Below, piece by piece: positions 4,664 to 13,857 of a DNA stretch of 30,379 nt. The DNA lies in NCBI GenBank assembly GCA_009995705.1, contig JAADBR010000033.1, positions 1 to 30,379 on the forward strand, written 5' to 3'. A program made the position numbers and the translations under genes. The stretch is from Microcystis aeruginosa W13-11. Its GTDB lineage: Bacteria; Cyanobacteriota; Cyanobacteriia; Cyanobacteriales; Microcystaceae. The notes under the pieces were generated by a model. That model saw nothing but the letters and a program-made list of their open reading frames with translations. It ran no database searches and had not been told where the DNA came from. Position 1 is the first letter of the stretch. Every line of letters begins with the position of its first letter.

Positions 4664-6991
4664 TTAAACTTGGGTGATGACAGCGAAGAAAACAAACAGA
4701 AAAATCATCAATGCTCCTGTCATGCGAAAGAAGGATTTAGGAAGATTAATAATTTTCTCCAGTTTCAGGAAACCCACCAGAAAATAAGCGGCGATTGCCA
4801 GGAGAATTGGGATAACTAAGCGCAAGATTGCACCAAGGGGACTAAAGAAAAACTCACCGATTTTATAGCGAGGTGTATCTTCTTCCGCGTGAGGAGGAAT
4901 AGTTACACTTGTCCAAGTTTCTCCCCCATCGGTGGAACGAAAAACTGTAGTTTTAGCGCCACCAAAACCGAATAAAGTTTTATCTTGAGCATAATTAGGA
5001 GAAAACTGGACGGAGATACCAGAGGAAGGGATACTATGAATTTTCACTAGGGGTATTTTAGGATCACCAATTGATTTAAAAGTTTCCCCGCCATCGGTAG
5101 ATTTAAACAAACCATCTCCCTGTAAACTAACCATTACCGTGCGATCATTAGCATAATCAGGAGAGATAGCAATGGTTTCTACCGAAGTATTGGGATTAAA
5201 CCCCGGTTTCTCTAATTTTGTCCAATTTTTAGCCCCATCTTTGCTGACAAACAAACCAGAAACTGTCCCAGCAAAAATAGTTCCATCACTGGGATAATTG
5301 GGAGACATTGCCAACTGTACATTAGGGGTTTTTGATAGAGGTGTTCCTTGGCTGACATTTTTCCAAGTTAGTCCACCATCAACACTTTGATAAATCCCCT
5401 CTGTTCCCGTGACAAACAAAGTTTTATCCTTAGCAAAATCAGGGGAAGCTACCATGGCAGGGGCATAATTACCGAAAATTCTGCCCACTTCACTGATATT
5501 TTTAACCGTATTTCCTCCATCGGTAGAACGAAATATTCTCCCCTGCTGATTGGTGAGAAAAAGAGTTTTATCCTCGGCAAAATCTGGAGAAGGAACTATT
5601 CTCGGACCGCGGACTCCTTCATCGATTTCGATAATTTTCCATAAATCACCACCGTTATCGGATTTGACAAATCTATTGCGTAAAAACCCAGCAAAAATAG
5701 TTCTATCTTCTCCATAGTTAGGAGAAAAGGAAATGTCAAAGAAACGCCGAGGATCTTGTCCTGATTCTTCGGGATCCTTACCAAGTCGATAAACCTCTAA
5801 ACCGCGATTAATTGGTGTCCAAGTTTCCCCTTTATCCCGACTGATGAAGATATTGCCTACATAATTGGCAATGACGACAGTACCATCCTGGGCATAATTA
5901 GGAGAAACCGCCATAGCGATAACTGTTCCCCGGGCTAAAGTTTCTATTTCCTGCCATTGTTTGCCGCTATCCGTGGTTTTAAATAAGCCATTAAATCCCC
6001 CCAAAAACATCGTATCTTCAACGACTTTTAAATCCATAAAGTGGGGAACTTTATAATCATCAGCCTGTTTATCTTTGGTTAAACCCTCGCTCATTTTTTT
6101 CCAACTTTTGCCCCCATCCTGAGAAACATACATTCCGTCATGCCAAGTAATAGCATAAAGAGTGGAGTTTTGAGCATAGTCGGGAGAAATAACGATGTCT
6201 TCGATGATTTTATCCTTAATTCCTTCGTTAACAGCTTGGAAGGTTTTACCATCATCAACGGTTTTAAAAATACCCGCTTCTTTTGTGCCGACAAAAAAGG
6301 TTTTATCCCTGTCTAAATTAGGAGAAAAAGCAATTGTATCTACTGCCCCCATATTAGCAGGTAAGGGGAGATTCTGCCAAGTTTTTCCCCCATCGGAGGA
6401 AGTGTATAATTTACCCTGTTCATCCCCGAAAAAAATGCGATCAGGATTGCTGGGAGTAATAGCTAGAGAGGTTATCAGTGCCGTGGTGGGGAAAATATTT
6501 GACCAATTTTTACCACCATCTTCGGTTAAATAAACCCCTTTTTCTAATCCCACTGCTGCTGCTATATTGGGATCGGAAGGAGCAATTTGTACAAAGTTAA
6601 TAAAGTTAGTTGCTAAACCCTGATTAACTTTCTGCCAAGATTCCCCCGCATCTTCACTTTTATAAATACCATTGGATCTTGAAGCTAAATAAAGAATATT
6701 TTTATTGAGGGGAGATAGGGACAGGGAACTTAATTCCCCCGTATAATCTAAACCTTGAATTAATCTTGTCCAGCTGCTACCTCCGTCACTAGATTTATAA
6801 AAGTTATTTCGCACCAAGATATATACCGTATTATCTGTCTGGAAATCGGGAGAAACTTCCAATTGACTAATTACATCATGGGGACGATGGGCAAAAGCAG
6901 GATTACTCCAAAGACAAAAAACTGTAGCGATTATCCATAAAATGAGATTAAACTTATGGGCGAATCTCCGCAAACTTTGGCGATTAATCAT
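4664..6991 (-). CDS. Membrane-anchored exported Asp-box (BNR / Ycf48-like) beta-propeller protein
   Basis: 775 residues. It starts with a signal peptide (basic N-terminus, hydrophobic FNLILWIIATVFCLW, then NPAFA before HRPHD). About fourteen Asp-box motifs of the form S-x-DGG-x-x-W follow along the chain (for example SSDGGSSWTR, STDGGETWTS), each paired with a SPNYAQDKTLF-type strand, so it should form one or two large beta-propellers outside the cytoplasmic membrane. The C-terminus has two hydrophobic spans (about residues 708-728 and 745-770), which would anchor the propeller to the thylakoid or plasma membrane. The repeats resemble the Ycf48/HCF136 photosystem II assembly factor, but Ycf48 is much shorter and has no such spans. 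Function unknown. Confidence 0.85.
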   Translation of the reverse strand: MINRQSLRRFAHKFNLILWIIATVFCLWSNPAFAHRPHDVISQLEVSPDFQTDNTVYILVRNNFYKSSDGGSSWTRLIQGLDYTGELSSLSLSPLNKNILYLASRSNGIYKSEDAGESWQKVNQGLATNFINFVQIAPSDPNIAAAVGLEKGVYLTEDGGKNWSNIFPTTALITSLAITPSNPDRIFFGDEQGKLYTSSDGGKTWQNLPLPANMGAVDTIAFSPNLDRDKTFFVGTKEAGIFKTVDDGKTFQAVNEGIKDKIIEDIVISPDYAQNSTLYAITWHDGMYVSQDGGKSWKKMSEGLTKDKQADDYKVPHFMDLKVVEDTMFLGGFNGLFKTTDSGKQWQEIETLARGTVIAMAVSPNYAQDGTVVIANYVGNIFISRDKGETWTPINRGLEVYRLGKDPEESGQDPRRFFDISFSPNYGEDRTIFAGFLRNRFVKSDNGGDLWKIIEIDEGVRGPRIVPSPDFAEDKTLFLTNQQGRIFRSTDGGNTVKNISEVGRIFGNYAPAMVASPDFAKDKTLFVTGTEGIYQSVDGGLTWKNVSQGTPLSKTPNVQLAMSPNYPSDGTIFAGTVSGLFVSKDGAKNWTKLEKPGFNPNTSVETIAISPDYANDRTVMVSLQGDGLFKSTDGGETFKSIGDPKIPLVKIHSIPSSGISVQFSPNYAQDKTLFGFGGAKTTVFRSTDGGETWTSVTIPPHAEEDTPRYKIGEFFFSPLGAILRLVIPILLAIAAYFLVGFLKLEKIINLPKSFFRMTGALMIFLFVFFAVITQV

Positions 6992-7125
6992 ACTTAAACT
7001 ACTAATATTGAGGATAAAAATTGACTTAATCTAGCAAAGGGCGATCAAAATTTAAGCAAGGGTTCTGTCGGATTATAGACGAAAATGGCGATTATAACCA
7101 TTACTAAAATCGGGCTTATTTGCTA

Positions 7126-7752
7126 TCAGCATAGATTAGAGCCAATCTCTACACTTTGATTATTGTAGAGACTCATTGCCTTTTGTAACCCTTGTTTGAG
7201 ACCAAGTTCGATCGCTTTTCTGGACAAGTCTAACACTTTCAAGATCACTTGGTTTTCTTCGGCAGTGAATCGACCTAAAACATGAGAAATTGTCGCTTTT
7301 TCGGTTGATTTACCGATTCCTATGCGTAAACGAGCGAAGTTTTCCGTGCCAACGTGGGCAATCATCGATTTAATACCGTTGTGTCCGCCTGCCGATCCCG
7401 ATAGACGGATTCTCAACCGGCCTAGGGGCAGATCCATATCATCGTAAATAACTAAAATCGACTCTGGACCCAGTTTATACCAGTCCAGCACCGCTCGCAC
7501 CGATTGCCCGGAGCGATTCATATAGGTTTGGGGTTTTAAAAGACGAATTTTGCCTAGGAGAGAACCGTCACCCTCGGCGATAAAACCTTGAAATCGCTTG
7601 TTTTCCTGCCAAGATAACCCCCAATCCCGCGCTAATGAGTCCACAGCTTCAAAACCGATATTATGACGGGTGCGATCATATTTGGGTTCGGGATTTCCCA
7701 AACCGATAATTAGCCGAGGAATAATTAAATTAGGGATTTTATCGGAATTCAT
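7126..7752 (-). CDS. pth: Peptidyl-tRNA hydrolase
   Basis: Cleaves the ester bond of peptidyl-tRNA released from stalled ribosomes, recycling tRNA in the cytosol. At 208 residues it is the usual length for bacterial Pth. The active-site set is complete: H30 in TRHNIGF, N79 in TYMNRSG, D104/D105 in IYDDMDLPLG and N125 in GGHNGIKS. The N-terminal IIGLGNPEPKYD is the family signature; about twelve residues precede it, slightly longer than in E. coli. It is on the minus strand, upstream of the Asp-box gene with 134 bp between, and downstream of the DUF2811 gene by 49 bp. Confidence 0.97.
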   Translation of the reverse strand: MNSDKIPNLIIPRLIIGLGNPEPKYDRTRHNIGFEAVDSLARDWGLSWQENKRFQGFIAEGDGSLLGKIRLLKPQTYMNRSGQSVRAVLDWYKLGPESILVIYDDMDLPLGRLRIRLSGSAGGHNGIKSMIAHVGTENFARLRIGIGKSTEKATISHVLGRFTAEENQVILKVLDLSRKAIELGLKQGLQKAMSLYNNQSVEIGSNLC

Positions 7753-7801
7753 AGGGGAAAATCGGGTTTTTAACTAGGACCCGACTCTTATTATCACCGA
7801 A

Positions 7802-8026
7802 TTAGCACTCCGAGCGCCGGAACAAAGTTTCTAGATAAACCTTGGCACAGCTATTTTGCTCCTCAAAATTCATCCTTTCGGGGGATTGACAATTAAGCAG
7901 AAAAAATGATAGAGCCGCCGTAAACACACCATCTTGATCCCAACCGGGGTGAGTTTCTAGGTATTGTTGTAGGGATTGGTGGAGAATTTCGGGGATTTCT
8001 GCCAAGATACTGACGGATGTATTCAT
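7802..8026 (-). CDS. DUF2811 family protein
   Basis: 74 residues starting MNTSVSILAEIPEILHQSL. The start at 8026 is chosen because AGAGGTAAA lies at good spacing upstream; the frame extends to 8116, but the extra residues look unrelated. The IPE-(I/L)LH-x-SLQ-x-YL-x-x-HP-x-WDQD pattern is typical of DUF2811, a small conserved family found in cyanobacteria. No function is known. It is probably soluble and helical, and may be co-transcribed with pth, 49 bp downstream. Confidence 0.8.
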   Translation of the reverse strand: MNTSVSILAEIPEILHQSLQQYLETHPGWDQDGVFTAALSFFLLNCQSPERMNFEEQNSCAKVYLETLFRRSEC

Positions 8027-8116
8027 ATCGTTTACCTCTGATCGGAAGTGGGGAAATCCCTGACTTGTGTAGTGGAAAGTAAGGACTATTGTGAGCCAAG
8101 TTGGGGGGAGTTGCAA

Positions 8117-8669
8117 TATTACCAGATGTAAAGGAATGCTTTAGAAAAACTTAATATTTACGAGGGAATAAGGGTTAGAGCTAGATTTTATTTACTTAAC
8201 TTAACAGTAACTCAGTATCTATCGATGGGAATTTTTACAATCAAGATTAATTTTTTCTGGAAGCAAGTGCCGATTCCATCGCTCTTGCCTGTGGAAAAGT
8301 CTGGGTAAACTGTGGAAAACTGGGGAGTGAGTGGGGAAATACCGGGGAATGTATGGGGGAAAACATCGGGAAAAAATAAGATTTGCAAATTTTAGTCAGC
8401 AGTGCTGCTCAAGACTACTTAGGGTTTGCGGCAAAAAGTTTTTCGTGGGTGCAGGGTGTGGGGTGTAGGGTTTTACCGATTTTGAGGTAGTCAGTTACCT
8501 AATTTTCAGGGAAAAAGTCCAGGAATTTTACCCCCGATCACTCCAATGGTCAGCACTTTTTGAGGTCAAAAAAGTCTAAAAGCCTTATCTAACAAGGTTT
8601 TAAGATTTATTCAGCCAATCCTACTTAGGCACTCTTGCCAGAGGACCTTTTCTAGCTTAATGCTGGCTG
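8117..8669. other. Gene-free region with TTTTCCACA boxes and repeats
   Basis: No coding frame is supported over about 550 bp. It contains two exact TGTGGAAAA sites (8290-8298 and 8311-8319), the reverse complement of the cyanobacterial DnaA-box variant TTTTCCACA, followed by looser GGGGAAA-type copies up to 8360. It also contains a G-rich stretch near 8445-8475 of GGGTGTGGGGTGTAGGG type, common in this kind of genome, and an AT-rich inverted repeat, ACTTTTTGA with TCAAAAAAGT, at 8555-8575. Confidence 0.5.
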
Positions 8670-9071
8670 CTATCCTTTCACCACCAATACGGAACAGGTA
8701 GCTTCTGCCACCACGAGACTACTAACAGAATCTTCGATCACCCGTTGAACTCCCGTTAATCCCCGGCTGCCGATCACGATCAGATCAGCTTGATAGATAT
8801 TAGCTAAACGAATAATTTCCTCCGCTGGATCGCCAAAGATGACTTCGATTTCACTAGGGGTAGCAATCTGGGATTGATAGCAGCGCAATTGATCTTCAAT
8901 GATCTCACGGGAGGGATGAGGGCGATCCACTACCGATTCATCTCCCTCCTTGCTGAGAATATGGGTGATGATGATGTAAGAATTTGCCGTTAGAGAGAGG
9001 GAATTCAAAGCATGAAGGACTCTATGGGATGATTCCCCACAATCTAAGGCAAGAACGATATTTTTAAACAT
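8670..9071 (-). CDS. Universal stress protein (UspA family)
   Basis: A single-domain Usp protein of 133 residues with the family's alpha/beta fold: N-terminal IVLALDCGESSHRVLHAL, then DLIVIGSRGLTGVQ. In ATP-binding members the motif is GxxG-9x-G(S/T). Here GSRG is at 101-104, but the position nine residues on is D114 in place of glycine, followed by S115. Nucleotide binding is therefore uncertain. Such proteins are small cytosolic stress factors whose partners vary. It is on the minus strand, 68 bp downstream of map, so the two may share a transcript. Confidence 0.9.
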   Translation of the reverse strand: MFKNIVLALDCGESSHRVLHALNSLSLTANSYIIITHILSKEGDESVVDRPHPSREIIEDQLRCYQSQIATPSEIEVIFGDPAEEIIRLANIYQADLIVIGSRGLTGVQRVIEDSVSSLVVAEATCSVLVVKG

Positions 9072-9139
9072 TTTGACTAAATCCTGCCGCTAAATAAATT
9101 TCCAATTAAGATTCCGGAGCAAAAAATCTATAGACAATT

Positions 9140-9985
9140 TTATAGGTTATTGCGATCGGTTAAGATTTCGTAACCTGTAGCGGTTACTAGGACAGTATGC
9201 TCAAACTGAGCGGAGAGAGCATTATCCATCGTCACCACCGTCCAACGATCGCGCAAAGTTCTGGTATGTTTAGATCCCGCATTGACAATTGGTTCAATTG
9301 CCAGAGTCATCCCAGCGCGGAGTTTGACATTGGGTAACTCATTAGTGCGAAAATTAAATACCGAGGGTTCTTCGTGGAGATTTCTGCCGACTCCATGGCC
9401 AGTAAAATCTTCTACCACTTGGAAACCGTTAGCTTGAACGTGATCTTCGATCGCTCCTGCAATATCGAGCAGATAATTGCCAGCTTTTACCTGATTTATG
9501 CCTTTATATAAAGCTTCTTCCGCTACGCGGATTAATTTTTTGGCTTTGGGAGAGACGGAACCGATCGCGATCGTGATACAGGAATCCCCATGATAACCTT
9601 GGTAGTAGGCCCCTGTATCTACCTTTAACACAGAACCAGCTTTGAGGCGTTTTTTCGGGCTAGGGATACCGTGAACGACTTCGTTATCGACGGAGGCACA
9701 AATCGAGGCAGGAAAGCCATAATAACCTTTAAAGCTGGGAGTAGCACCCATTGCACGGATACGTTTTTCCGCATGAGTATCCAGATCCGCCGTCGTCATC
9801 CCGGGTTGAGCGATCTCGGCAATTTCCTTAAGGACTGTGGCGGCAATTTTACCCGCTTGTCGCATAATAACGATTTCTGCGGCGGACTTGGTCTCGATTC
9901 CCCGTCGGCTTTTCTGTACTCGCGGTGAACCTACTTGCTCTGGGGTTTTAGTTTCGGGAAAAAGCAGCTTGGTTAGGATGTTCAT
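9140..9985 (-). CDS. map: Type I methionine aminopeptidase
   Basis: Removes the initiator methionine from new proteins in the cytosol, using two divalent metal ions. The metal ligands are all visible: D123 (KVDTG), D134 (HGDSC), H197 (GHGVG), E231 (AIEP) and E262 (QFEHT), with the substrate histidine H105 in VVHGIPS. The protein has 281 residues. The catalytic core starts near residue 30; the preceding stretch, with basic [15 protein letters not shown], is an extension absent from E. coli MAP, so this is one of the longer cyanobacterial isoforms. No clear Shine-Dalgarno precedes the ATG at 9985. The gene diverges from the thioredoxin gene. Confidence 0.96.
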   Translation of the reverse strand: MNILTKLLFPETKTPEQVGSPRVQKSRRGIETKSAAEIVIMRQAGKIAATVLKEIAEIAQPGMTTADLDTHAEKRIRAMGATPSFKGYYGFPASICASVDNEVVHGIPSPKKRLKAGSVLKVDTGAYYQGYHGDSCITIAIGSVSPKAKKLIRVAEEALYKGINQVKAGNYLLDIAGAIEDHVQANGFQVVEDFTGHGVGRNLHEEPSVFNFRTNELPNVKLRAGMTLAIEPIVNAGSKHTRTLRDRWTVVTMDNALSAQFEHTVLVTATGYEILTDRNNL

Positions 9986-10116
9986 GGAAGGTTAGCTCAG
10001 AGTCTTTACTTAACTTAGCATTTTCCCGGCGATCGATGACCACTCTGGGGAAATCAAGGAGCATCTAGAAAAGCTATAGTAGGAAAAAGGCTATTTTTCT
10101 GGCGAGGTGACAATTT

Positions 10117-10434
10117 ATGGCAGTCAAAAAAGAGTTTTCCAGTTTTCAGGAACTGTTGCAAACCACTAATCTTCCCGTGTTAGTGGATTTCTATGCCACT
10201 TGGTGTGGTCCTTGTCAAATGATGGCTCCGATTCTAGAACAAACGGGAATGTATTTCAAAAATCGCCTACAAATTGTCAAAATTGATACAGACAAATATC
10301 CCAATTTAGCCACTAAGTACGGTATTCAAGCTTTACCGACTTTAGTAGTCTTTAAAGATGGTCAACCGATCGATCGAATCGAGGGAGTGATGCAGGTTAA
10401 CCAACTGGTTCAACATTTACAAACTCTGTTGTAA
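10117..10434 (+). CDS. Thioredoxin (probably y-type, TrxQ-like)
   Basis: A 105-residue single-domain thioredoxin with the redox motif WCGPC at 29-33, the cis-proline segment QALPTLVVF, and the standard length. It reduces disulfides in target proteins using electrons from a thioredoxin reductase. The N-terminus MAVKKEFSSFQELL resembles cyanobacterial y-type thioredoxins (TrxQ) more than the m-type; I infer this class from memory of the family. GAGGTG sits upstream of the ATG. Downstream genes DUF427 and coaD follow on the same strand within 33 bp, so an operon is likely. Confidence 0.93.
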   Translation: MAVKKEFSSFQELLQTTNLPVLVDFYATWCGPCQMMAPILEQTGMYFKNRLQIVKIDTDKYPNLATKYGIQALPTLVVFKDGQPIDRIEGVMQVNQLVQHLQTLL

Positions 10435-10467
10435 GATGATTTTGAACCAGAACTAGGAGTTAGTGTC

Positions 10468-10752
10468 ATGGCAAAGGCGATTTGGAATGATGCAGTGGTA
10501 GCGGAAAGCGATAACTGTGAAATTGTCGAGGGAAACTACTATTTTCCCCCCAATACCATCAAAGCTGAATATTTTCAACCCAGTAACACCCATACCATTT
10601 GTTCTTGGAAAGGAGAGGCTAGTTACTATACTCTCAGGGTAGATGGACAGGACAATAAAGATGCCGCTTGGTATTATCCCGATCCTAAGCCAAAAGCCCA
10701 AAATATTAAAGGATATATCGCTTTTTGGCGAGGTGTGAAGGTTGAGAAATGA
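10468..10752 (+). CDS. DUF427 domain protein
   Basis: 94 residues, one DUF427 domain over its whole length. Family hallmarks are [13 protein letters not shown] (about 47-59), a [26 protein letters not shown]-terminal half, and an early VAES...[11 protein letters not shown] segment. The biochemical role of these beta-rich small proteins is unknown. AGGAG precedes the ATG. It lies 33 bp after the thioredoxin gene, and its stop overlaps the coaD start by four bases (ATGA), so it is translationally coupled to coaD. Confidence 0.88.
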   Translation: MAKAIWNDAVVAESDNCEIVEGNYYFPPNTIKAEYFQPSNTHTICSWKGEASYYTLRVDGQDNKDAAWYYPDPKPKAQNIKGYIAFWRGVKVEK

Positions 10753-11222
10753 TCGCCATCTACCCCGGCAGCTTCGATCCAGTTACACTCGGTCATTTAG
10801 ATATTATCGAACGCAGTGTGCCACTATTCGAGCGAGTAATCGTGGCAGTTCTCTGCAATCCCCATAAAAACCCCCTGTTTACCGTTGAAAAACGCATAGA
10901 ACAGATTAGTTACTGTACAAGACACCTGAAAAACGTTGAGATAGACAGTTTTTCAGGATTAACGGTTGAATATGCCAGATTGAAAGGTGCTAAGGTGCTG
11001 TTGCGGGGGTTGCGGGTTCTCTCGGACTTTGAAAAAGAACTGCAAATGGCACACACCAATAAAACTCTCTGGGAAGGAATCGAAACGGTTTTTTTGGCCA
11101 CCACTAAAGAATATAGTTTTTTAAGTAGTAGCGTGGTTAAAGAAATCGCTCAATTTGGTGGCTCCGTCAGTCATCTAGTCCCGGAAAACGTTTCTAGGGA
11201 TATTTACTCATACTACAGTTAA
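10749..11222 (+). CDS. coaD: Phosphopantetheine adenylyltransferase
   Basis: Transfers AMP from ATP to 4'-phosphopantetheine to make dephospho-CoA, the fourth of the five steps from pantothenate to CoA. The 157-residue protein has the nucleotidyltransferase signature [12 protein letters not shown] (5-16, with the T/H-x-x-H element at 13-16), LLRGLR (84-89) and the C-terminal LSSSVVKE (125-132). It matches the family length. The start codon overlaps the DUF427 stop, and a 36-bp gap separates it from the coiled-coil gene downstream. Confidence 0.97.
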   Translation: MIAIYPGSFDPVTLGHLDIIERSVPLFERVIVAVLCNPHKNPLFTVEKRIEQISYCTRHLKNVEIDSFSGLTVEYARLKGAKVLLRGLRVLSDFEKELQMAHTNKTLWEGIETVFLATTKEYSFLSSSVVKEIAQFGGSVSHLVPENVSRDIYSYYS

Positions 11223-11258
11223 CATACTAAAATACAGTAATGAGGACGATCTGAACCT

Positions 11259-11918
11259 ATGGCGCGCCGAGAACCTAATGATCCCAGAAAAGCAGTACCT
11301 AACACTTCTAACAGTGGGGTTCCCAGTCCACCCGTCGATTTCGATATCTATCAGGATCTGGCGCGTCTGCAAGAGATGATTTTTGATAGTTTCCATATCC
11401 CCCTCACCCGTTGGACAATGATCGATGAGGGACAGATAGCCGAACAAATCGATCTTATCTATGAAACCGTGCCACCGGCAGTACAGAAAGCTTTAGCAAT
11501 TTTGCAGGAAGAACAGGAAATTATCACCAAAGCAGAGGAATACGCTCAACAAGTCCTCCGTTCCGCTCAACAAAGAGCCGCCCAAATTCTCGACGAGTCT
11601 GGTATTATTCAACAAGCAGAACGGCAAGCGGCCCAAATTCGTCAACGGGTTCAACAGGAATGCGAATCCTTGCAACAACAAACCCTCGATGAAATCGAAC
11701 AGATGCGTCACAGCACCTTGCAGGAAGTACAACAGTTACGACAAAAAACCCAAGCTGAATGTCATGAAATTCAAAAAGGCGCTGACGACTATGCTGAAGC
11801 GGTTTTAGAAGATCTCGATCGACAATTAGGGCAAATGTTACAAGTTATCCGCAACGGTCGTCAACAGGTAAGATCGAAACCAACATCTTCAAAAAATCTA
11901 CCCAGAGAACGTTCTTAA
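11259..11918 (+). CDS. Long coiled-coil protein (DivIVA-like / ATP synthase b-like in cyanobacteria)
   Basis: 219 residues. The N-terminal third (1-70) is of mixed character, with DFDIYQDLARLQEMIFDSFHIPLTRW. From about residue 75 to 200 it is a near-continuous Gln/Glu/Ala/Arg-rich helix with heptad spacing (AEEYAQQVLRSAQQRAAQIL and similar). No membrane span is seen. Annotation pipelines often call such cyanobacterial proteins DivIVA domain-containing or ATP synthase b-like because of the coiled coil. A division or scaffold role is only a guess. It follows coaD by 36 bp. Confidence 0.75.
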   Translation: MARREPNDPRKAVPNTSNSGVPSPPVDFDIYQDLARLQEMIFDSFHIPLTRWTMIDEGQIAEQIDLIYETVPPAVQKALAILQEEQEIITKAEEYAQQVLRSAQQRAAQILDESGIIQQAERQAAQIRQRVQQECESLQQQTLDEIEQMRHSTLQEVQQLRQKTQAECHEIQKGADDYAEAVLEDLDRQLGQMLQVIRNGRQQVRSKPTSSKNLPRERS

Positions 11919-11950
11919 TCAGTGATCAGTGATCAGATGGAAGTTTTAAG

Positions 11951-11973
11951 TTAGTTAGTTAGTTAGTTAGTTA
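11951..11973. repeat. TTAG tetranucleotide microsatellite
   Basis: Five perfect TTAG units (11951-11970) plus TTA, in the gap after the coiled-coil gene and immediately after TCAGTGATCAGTGATCAG (11921-11938). Such tracts can change length by slippage. Confidence 0.85.
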
Positions 11974-12062
11974 TCTTTATCCCTGATTACTGATTAATGT
12001 TTACCGGTCGCTGAAAAGAACCAAACCTCCGATTCCTCACCGATAACTGATAACGGAATTTC

Positions 12063-12860
12063 ATGAATAACTTCTCCTCGAATTCCCATCTATTCGGACG
12101 CTTTCTTAGCGGGTTATTCAGCTGGAAAATTTGGTTATTTCTCCAGATATTTCAAGGTAGTAAAAGCTTTTATCGATTCCTGTATCATTATTTATATCGT
12201 CGTCCTAAAATTGATCGCATTCTCGGTAGCGATGTTATCTATATCCCTGAGAAAAAACTTTATAGCATTCCCCTCGATGTGCTGAAAATGGAGCAACAAA
12301 TGGTTAATAGTGATCGCCAGCAGTTGACTTCTGTTACCACTTGGAAAGTTAAAACAATTCATCCCACCATCACCGAAACCGAAATCCAATTCCATGATAT
12401 TACCGTCGATTTACAACAGGTACACCTGATTAAATCAGATCTTAATAACTACGATTATACTAACACTCGCCGCTTGGCTCCTCTGGTGAAAACCTTACTT
12501 TTTGAAATTAACCCCAAAATTGCCAGTTTAGTAGAAAAGAAAAATCAATTCCATAGACTGCGAAATCTGGCCGCATCTTCCGAAATTTTTCATTCACAAA
12601 CTCCATTGTATGATCGAGCAATTAATCAAGTCCAGCTAATTATCGATCAAGCGGAAATTTTGAGACAAGAATGTTTAAAATTTATCCGAGAAACCCTAAT
12701 CGAAAGGGAATTAGTCCAATCCGATATCGATAGCAATCTCTTTGATTGTCACCTCGATTTTGCTAGTCAATATCAACTAATTCAAGAAAAATATCAACTC
12801 TGGAAAGAAGAAGTACAAGCTTATTTTGAATTAAAAGATTCTTTTCTACTTAAAAATTAA
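12063..12860 (+). CDS. Hypothetical protein with N-terminal hydrophobic segment
   Basis: 265 residues that I cannot place in a named family. Residues 10-30 (FGRFLSGLFSWKIWLFLQIF) are hydrophobic and could insert in or lie on a membrane. The rest is soluble-looking. Residues 95-125 suggest beta strands (TWKVKTIHPTITETEIQFHDITVDL), and about 150-260 is largely helical and charged. Intergenic heptamer-type repeats lie on both sides (ATAACTGATAACGG before the start, 12870-12894 after the stop). No Shine-Dalgarno is visible. Confidence 0.7.
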   Translation: MNNFSSNSHLFGRFLSGLFSWKIWLFLQIFQGSKSFYRFLYHYLYRRPKIDRILGSDVIYIPEKKLYSIPLDVLKMEQQMVNSDRQQLTSVTTWKVKTIHPTITETEIQFHDITVDLQQVHLIKSDLNNYDYTNTRRLAPLVKTLLFEINPKIASLVEKKNQFHRLRNLAASSEIFHSQTPLYDRAINQVQLIIDQAEILRQECLKFIRETLIERELVQSDIDSNLFDCHLDFASQYQLIQEKYQLWKEEVQAYFELKDSFLLKN

Positions 12861-12869
12861 CTATCACCG

Positions 12870-12894
12870 TCAGTAATCAGTTATCAGTTATCAG
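12870..12894. repeat. ATCAGTT heptamer repeat
   Basis: Three tandem ATCAGTT-type heptamers (CAGTAATCAGTTATCAGTTATCAG) between the hypothetical gene and folP. The same family recurs at 18540-18620, 19441-19479, 25016-25045 and 25095-25149. Confidence 0.8.
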
Positions 12895-12966
12895 GAGATT
12901 ATTTTGATTTATTCTCCCCACTTCATAATTCATAATTCATATACTTTCTCAACAGGATTTAGTATT

Positions 12967-13809
12967 ATGTCTAATTTAACGGTAATTCGTGAACATATTT
13001 TTGCTTGGGGAAAACGCACCTATATCATGGGTGTTTTGAACGTTACTCCCGATAGTTTTAGTGATGGGGGAGAATTTGACAATGTTGAAAATGCCCTGCT
13101 ACAGGCGATGAAAATGATCGAGGCTGGGGCTGATATAATCGATATCGGTGGTCAATCCAGCCGTCCTGGAGCGCAAGAAATTAGCCTAGAAGCAGAATTA
13201 TCGCGAGTTATCCCCGTAATCACCGCTATTCGACAACAAAGTTCTATTCCTATCTCTCTCGATACCACTAGGGCGATTGTAGCAGCCCAAGGTATCGCCG
13301 CTGGGGCCGATTTGATCAATGATATTTCCGGGGGAACCTTTGATCGCCTATTATTGCCTACGGTGGCTAAATTGACCGTTCCCATTATCCTCATGCACCT
13401 GCGGGGTAATCCGCAAACCATGCAATCACTAACACATTATGATGATTTAGTCAAGGAAATTAAAGAATTTTTACAGAATCGCGTTAAGGAAGCTTTACAG
13501 TGGGGTATTACTAGGGAAAATATTATCATCGATCCGGGGATTGGTTTCGCCAAAACTGGGACACAAAATCTTGAGTTATTGCGAGAATTAGGGCAATTTC
13601 GGGATTTAGATTTACCTATTTTAATTGGGTTGTCAAGAAAACGCTTTATTGGCGAGATTACAGGCAAAGATGACCCAAAAAAACGAGTTTTCGGAACGGC
13701 GGCGGCCTGTGCTATAGCGATCGCTAAGGGGGCCGATATCCTGCGCGTCCATGATGTGGCTGCGATCGTAGATGTGAGGAAAGTGGTGGACGCAATCGAG
13801 CGAAGTTGA
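12967..13809 (+). CDS. folP: Dihydropteroate synthase
   Basis: Condenses dihydropterin pyrophosphate with p-aminobenzoate in folate synthesis; this is the sulfonamide target. From ATG 12967 the protein has 280 residues, the normal length. Motifs present are IMGVLNVTPDSFSDGG (20-35), DIIDIGGQSSRPGA (56-69), LINDISGG and the C-terminal LIGLSRKRFIGEI. The frame stays open to 12904, but the extra residues (MIYSPHFIIHNS...) lie in repeat-like AT-rich DNA and do not resemble the family. AGGA precedes the chosen start. Confidence 0.96.
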   Translation: MSNLTVIREHIFAWGKRTYIMGVLNVTPDSFSDGGEFDNVENALLQAMKMIEAGADIIDIGGQSSRPGAQEISLEAELSRVIPVITAIRQQSSIPISLDTTRAIVAAQGIAAGADLINDISGGTFDRLLLPTVAKLTVPIILMHLRGNPQTMQSLTHYDDLVKEIKEFLQNRVKEALQWGITRENIIIDPGIGFAKTGTQNLELLRELGQFRDLDLPILIGLSRKRFIGEITGKDDPKKRVFGTAAACAIAIAKGADILRVHDVAAIVDVRKVVDAIERS

Positions 13810-13857
13810 AAATTTTTGCTAGTCTTAGAATCATCCACAGTTTGATCGAAATTAGCA

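Noticed and set aside
4544..4819. Open frame after fumC
   Set aside because: It runs through the hairpin at 4626-4650 and into the antisense of the Asp-box gene, with no ribosome binding site or family match.
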